This document shows positions 60,740 through 64,000 of a stretch of DNA of 64,000 nucleotides, one piece after another. This DNA comes from ZC4RG19 sp017577565 (GTDB taxonomy: Bacteria; Actinomycetota; Acidimicrobiia; Acidimicrobiales; VFJN01). The translations under genes were made by a program, and so were the position numbers. Where the stretch lies: assembly GCA_047459075.1 (NCBI GenBank), contig VSCH01000011.1:12583-76582 (forward strand), written 5' to 3'. The notes beneath the pieces were generated by a model that made no database searches, had not been told where the DNA came from, and saw nothing but the letters and a program-made list of their open reading frames with translations. Within the stretch, counting starts at the first letter, position 1. Each line of letters begins with the position of its first letter.

Positions 60740-61435
60740 ATGTCCGAACCCCCGATGCCCGAGGCGGCGGCCCGCTTCCTCTCCTCGCCCGAGGGGCGCG
60801 CGGTCGTCCGCGGGGCCCGCCTCCGGGCCCACCTGCCGGCGACGGTCGAGGACGACCTCGCCCAGGAGGTGCTGCGCCGGCTCTGCGCCACGGACGCCGA
60901 CCGGCTGCAGGCCGTCGACAACCTCGCCGCCCTGGTGACCACGGTGGCCCGCCGGGCCGCCGTCGACCTCGTCCGGGGCCGGGTCCGCGGCCCGCAGGAG
61001 GTCGTCCGCTCGACGCTCGTCGACCCCGACGCCGAGGTGCGGGTCCCGTCGCTCGACGGTGCCTCGCCCCTCGACGTCGAGGCCGACGTCGTCGGCGGCG
61101 CCCTGCTCGCCGAGATCCGCCGCCGGGTGCTCGCGATGGCGGGCGACGACCCGGCCCGGGCGGCCGCGGCGCTCGCCTACCTCGCCATCACCTGCGACGG
61201 CGCGGTGCCGGGCGACGGCTGCCCCCGTCCGGCCGGCGGGGCCTCGCCGGACGAGGCGGCCGCCTGGGCGGCCCTCTGGTACGCGGGCCACCGCGACTGC
61301 TTCACCGCCACGCCGACGGTCGGCGCCGCAGCGGTGCGCAAGCGGCGGAGCCGGCGGACGGGCCGGCTGCGCGCGCTGCTGCGGGACGTGGCTGCGGCCG
61401 TCGGGCTCGACCGGGAAGGTGCGCACCATGGTTGA
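60740..61435 (+). CDS. Sigma-70 region-2-like protein
   Basis: A 231-residue protein from ATG 60740 (GTG 60728 is an in-frame alternative). The N-terminal 90 residues contain VEDDLAQEVLRRLCATDADRL and LAALVTTVARRAAVDLVRGR, which fit sigma region 2 (the DLxQEVF-like core and the R-rich promoter helix). The C-terminal half contains a possible HTH near AVRKRRSRRTGRLRALLRD but no standard region 4. It overlaps the next gene by 8 bases. Confidence 0.55.
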   Translation: MSEPPMPEAAARFLSSPEGRAVVRGARLRAHLPATVEDDLAQEVLRRLCATDADRLQAVDNLAALVTTVARRAAVDLVRGRVRGPQEVVRSTLVDPDAEVRVPSLDGASPLDVEADVVGGALLAEIRRRVLAMAGDDPARAAAALAYLAITCDGAVPGDGCPRPAGGASPDEAAAWAALWYAGHRDCFTATPTVGAAAVRKRRSRRTGRLRALLRDVAAAVGLDREGAHHG

Positions 61436-62741
61436 ACCGCTCCTCGGCACGCGTCCGCTCCTCGCCGACTGCCACCCTGCGGCCGGGGTGGCGACGCTGT
61501 CCGCCCGCCCGGCCGGGCCGGCCGGCTCGGCCGGCATCACGCTCGCCGACGGGCTCGAGCTCGACGTCGACGTCGCCGACCCGGCGACGCTCGTCGGCCT
61601 GACCCTCGAGTGGGCGACGGACGGCGCCGGGGGGCTGGAGCCACCCCCGCAGCACCGCCGGGCGCTGGAGGTGCTCCTGGGCGGCGACCGGGCGGCGCAG
61701 CTCGCCGCGTCGCTGCACGGCCGGCCCGACGCCGACGGCTGGGTGGGGTGCCGGCTCGGCGACGGCGCGCACCTCGCCCGGGGCGTCGCGCCCGGCCTGC
61801 ACCGGGCCGCCCTCGCGGTCGCCGGCGCCGGCACCGCCGGCGTGCCGACCGCGGTCCGGGGGATCGCGCTGGCCGAGGCGGCGGCCGAGCTGGCGCCCGT
61901 CGCCGAGCGGCTGCCCGCGGTCGGCGCCGTCGTCCGGGACTGGCTGGCCGGGGCCGCCGACCTCGTGGTCGAGACCCTCGCCGAGGGCACCTTCGCCGTG
62001 CCGGAGCACGCCGCCGCCCCGGTCGGTCGGCTGCTGCGCCGGGTGGCTCGGCTGGCGGCGACACCGCCCCTCGCCGGGGCGCGGTTCGCCGCCCTCGCCC
62101 GCGAGCTCGACGAGGGCGCCCACCGGGCGCCGCCGCCCCGGCGCCGTCCGGTCGGCACGCTGGCGGCGACGGCGTCGTCGGGGTCGCCGATCGCGCCGGG
62201 CGGCGAGCTCACCGTCGACCGGGACGGCCTGCCGGGCCTCGTCGCCGGGGCCGTCGTCACGGGCCGGCGGTGCGGCACCTCCGAGGTCGAGGTGCGCATC
62301 GCCCGCTTCGGGGACCGCCGCGACCTGTGGGCCCGGGCGCTCGACCGGTCCGACCGCACCGTCGTGGCGATGGGGCCGTTCCGCCCCGAGGGCGACGACG
62401 CCGTCGCGCTCCTGCTCGTGCCGCCCGACGCCATGGGGCGGGTGGCCCTCGAGGTGACCGAGCGGCCCGGTGACGAGCCCGCGTCGGCCGCCCTGTCCAC
62501 GGTCACCCGGGCGGTCCAGGAGGGGGTGGCGGCCGCCCGGGCCGAGCGGCTCGGCGACCGGCGCGCCGCGCTCGGGGCCTGGCACCGATGCGCGCACGCC
62601 TGGGCGGCCGCCGGCGACCCCGCGCGGGCCGAGGACGCCCGGCGGCTCGCGAGCCAGCTGCGGGGGCCCCGGTCGTCGTGGCCCGAGCGTGTCGTCCCGC
62701 CGCTGGTCGTCGACCGGCTCCTTGCCGGCCTCGGTCCCTGA
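61428..62741 (+). CDS. Hypothetical protein in operon with the sigma-like gene
   Basis: A 437-residue soluble protein, rich in Ala, Leu and Arg, with no membrane segment or signal peptide. I recognise no domain. Alternating helix and strand patterns fill residues 20-300. The C-terminal end (about 375-437) is an amphipathic helix pair with a TPR-like look (RAALGAWHRCAHAWAAAGDPARAEDARR). The 8-base overlap with the upstream sigma-like gene implies joint expression and a linked role, perhaps regulation of that protein. Confidence 0.55.
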   Translation: MVEPLLGTRPLLADCHPAAGVATLSARPAGPAGSAGITLADGLELDVDVADPATLVGLTLEWATDGAGGLEPPPQHRRALEVLLGGDRAAQLAASLHGRPDADGWVGCRLGDGAHLARGVAPGLHRAALAVAGAGTAGVPTAVRGIALAEAAAELAPVAERLPAVGAVVRDWLAGAADLVVETLAEGTFAVPEHAAAPVGRLLRRVARLAATPPLAGARFAALARELDEGAHRAPPPRRRPVGTLAATASSGSPIAPGGELTVDRDGLPGLVAGAVVTGRRCGTSEVEVRIARFGDRRDLWARALDRSDRTVVAMGPFRPEGDDAVALLLVPPDAMGRVALEVTERPGDEPASAALSTVTRAVQEGVAAARAERLGDRRAALGAWHRCAHAWAAAGDPARAEDARRLASQLRGPRSSWPERVVPPLVVDRLLAGLGP

Positions 62742-62757
62742 CCGGGCCGGCGGGCGC

Positions 62758-63180
62758 TCAGAGGTTGGCCCGGGCCGACAGCTCCTCGCGCAGCGCGGGG
62801 GTCAGCACCTGGCCGATGCGGGCGACGAGCACGCTCATCTCGTAGCCGACGAGGCCGATGTCGGCCTCGGGCCCGGAGACCACGGCGAGGGCCGAGCCCT
62901 CGCTGATGGTCGTGATGAACAGGAACCCGCCCTCCATCTCGACGATCACCTGGTTGACGGCGCCGGTCTGCAGGTGGTGGGCCGCGCCGCTGCTGAGGCT
63001 GGCCAGCCCCGAGCTGACCGCGGCGAGCGTCTCGGCGCGGTCGCGGGGCAGGTCCTGCGACGCAGCCAGCGCCAGGCCGTCGGTGGACAGCACGACCACG
63101 CTCGTCACGCCCGGGATGCGCTGGGCGAAGCTGGTGATGAGCCAGTCGAGGTCCCGCTCGTCGGCCGAAGGTGTGGTCAC
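62758..63180 (-). CDS. Roadblock/LC7 family protein (conservon CvnB-like)
   Basis: A 140-residue protein of the MglB/roadblock type: DLDWLITSFAQRIPGVTSVVVLSTDGLALAAS, then GGFLFITTISEGSALAVVSG. In actinobacterial conservons this protein works with a nitrate-sensor-like histidine kinase (CvnA), a DUF742 protein and a small GTPase. GTG 63180 overlaps the stop of the upstream kinase gene (GTGA). The expected cvnC and cvnD genes are not found downstream, where the next genes are on the other strand. The module is therefore incomplete here, or the rest is elsewhere. Confidence 0.88.
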   Translation of the reverse strand: MTTPSADERDLDWLITSFAQRIPGVTSVVVLSTDGLALAASQDLPRDRAETLAAVSSGLASLSSGAAHHLQTGAVNQVIVEMEGGFLFITTISEGSALAVVSGPEADIGLVGYEMSVLVARIGQVLTPALREELSARANL

Positions 63181-64000
63181 GGGTGTTCCTGCTCCGATCG
63201 GTCGGTCGGTGGTGGTGGCGGTGCGCTCCCCGGGGTGCCGGCGACCAACCGGCCGGCACGCTGGCTGGCCTGGAAGCGGCTGAGCATGGTGCGGGTGCGC
63301 TCGGGGTCGCGGCCGGGCGTGCCCGCGGCGGGGGCCGCCGGGGGCGCCTCCGGCGGGTCGTTGCGGCGCAGCGACGCCAGGTTGGCACCGGGCACCCGGC
63401 GGGCGAGGCCGCCGGCCGTGGTCGCCGGCTCGTCCGGGTCGGGTGCCGGGCCACCGGCCTCGGCCCCCGCCGGCTCCTCGTGGCGGACCAGCCGCTCCGA
63501 CTCGAACCACCAGGGCGCGGGCCGAGGGCCGCCGGACGGCGTGTCGGGCGCCGCGCCCGCCGGCACGAACGGGCGGTCGCCGGCCGCCGGCAGCGGGATC
63601 GACGGGGCGGTCGCCGGCCCCTGACCGGCCGCCGCCCCCGAAGCGGGCGCTGGGCTCGCGGCCTCGGCCGGCGGGGTGTGCCCGGCCGCCGGTCCGGCCA
63701 CCGTGGAGGGGGACGGCCCGGCGGTCGTGGACGCCGGCTCGGTGCCCGTCGCCTCCCGGGCCGACACCGAGATCACCCGCGGCGAGCCGCCGCGGCGGGG
63801 CTTGCCGGGCGCCGGCGGCTCGGACGCCGCCGGGAGCTGGTGCGTGTCCTCGGACGCCGCCGGTAGCGCCGGCAGGACGACCGGTGGCAGGGTGCCGGGC
63901 GGGCCCGTCGGGTCCGCGGGCGCAGCGCCGGACGTGCCCGGCCCGGTCCCGAACACCGGTCCGGTCCCGGCGGTCCGGCCCTCGTGCCGGTCACCCTCGC
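63177..64000 (-). CDS. C-terminal tail of a conservon histidine kinase (CvnA-like), 5' end outside window
   Basis: The frame is open to the window edge, so only the last 275 or so codons are present. They are Pro/Ala/Gly-rich linker ending in LARRVPGANLASLRRNDPP and ERTRTMLSRFQASQRAGR, the tail typical of conservon-type sensor kinases. The ATPase and dimerisation domains lie beyond 64000. The TGA overlaps the roadblock-protein GTG by 4 bases. The call rests on the tail and on the roadblock neighbour. Confidence 0.72.
   Translation of the reverse strand, partial: EGDRHEGRTAGTGPVFGTGPGTSGAAPADPTGPPGTLPPVVLPALPAASEDTHQLPAASEPPAPGKPRRGGSPRVISVSAREATGTEPASTTAGPSPSTVAGPAAGHTPPAEAASPAPASGAAAGQGPATAPSIPLPAAGDRPFVPAGAAPDTPSGGPRPAPWWFESERLVRHEEPAGAEAGGPAPDPDEPATTAGGLARRVPGANLASLRRNDPPEAPPAAPAAGTPGRDPERTRTMLSRFQASQRAGRLVAGTPGSAPPPPPTDRSEQEHP

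Overview
The window is about 64 kb of very G+C-rich DNA from an actinobacterium. The class Acidimicrobiia fits best, but that is an inference. The signs are the third-position G/C bias, many GTG starts and 4-bp GTGA/ATGA gene overlaps, a canonical rSAM-DUF2344-rng-rplU-rpmA-obg-proB order, a TIGR03086 (mycothiol-enzyme-like) protein, and a roadblock/histidine-kinase conservon at the right edge. I found no rRNA, tRNA, CRISPR array, transposase, integrase or prophage gene.

Layout. 1-7.1 kb: end of folC, ndk, then the rod-shape operon mreB-mreC-mreD-mrdA(PBP2)-rodA. 7.2-11 kb: a membrane-anchored GT2 glycosyltransferase, a methyltransferase and a large polytopic membrane protein. 11.1-19.2 kb: radical SAM protein plus its DUF2344 partner, RNase E/G, L21, L27, Obg and ProB. 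19.2-26.3 kb: a membrane protein, an SDR, a SpoU methyltransferase, PspA, a MurJ flippase with a 300-residue disordered extension, and a coiled-coil membrane protein. 26.4-31.3 kb: a minus-strand carbohydrate ABC operon (ATPase, two permeases, lipoprotein binding protein). 31.4-36.3 kb: a SigE-like sigma factor with its membrane partner, proA (14 kb from proB), DUF488, DoxX, DUF2277, an excisionase-type HTH and a cupin remnant. 36.3-40.7 kb: an inverted-architecture LuxR ATPase regulator, an isopenicillin-N-synthase-like dioxygenase, and an intergenic array of 11-bp direct repeats. 40.7-47.4 kb: an endoglycoceramidase-like GH5 lipoprotein, a GH1-like enzyme, and a TetR gene divergent from a sphingosine-phosphate-lyase-like enzyme and an FGGY kinase, with an 18-bp palindromic operator between them. 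47.4-55.8 kb: a diguanylate cyclase, a DPDAT-repeat membrane protein, a frameshifted PAP2/flippase fusion, an MFS transporter, murB and a TIGR03086 protein. 55.9-64 kb: an AraC regulator, a zinc-ribbon protein, a second frameshifted gene, a nucleoside hydrolase, two divergent sigma-like genes, a hypothetical, and the start of a conservon.

How the genes work together. Much of the window serves the cell envelope: elongasome, MurJ, MurB, glycosyltransferase, PspA and flippase. The rest is ribosome biogenesis, proline synthesis (proB, proA) and carbohydrate uptake.

A recurrent feature is an apparent leaderless promoter: a TANNNT-like hexamer 6-9 nt before an ATG or GTG with no Shine-Dalgarno. 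It recurs at about fifteen genes and fixed several start choices. The most interesting items are the 11-bp repeat array, the operator-controlled lyase/kinase operon next to the endoglycoceramidase-like gene, the paired sigma-like genes around an inverted repeat, two +1 frameshifts that both fall at CCC-G, and two tiny leader ORFs ending in a GTGA overlap with the main gene.
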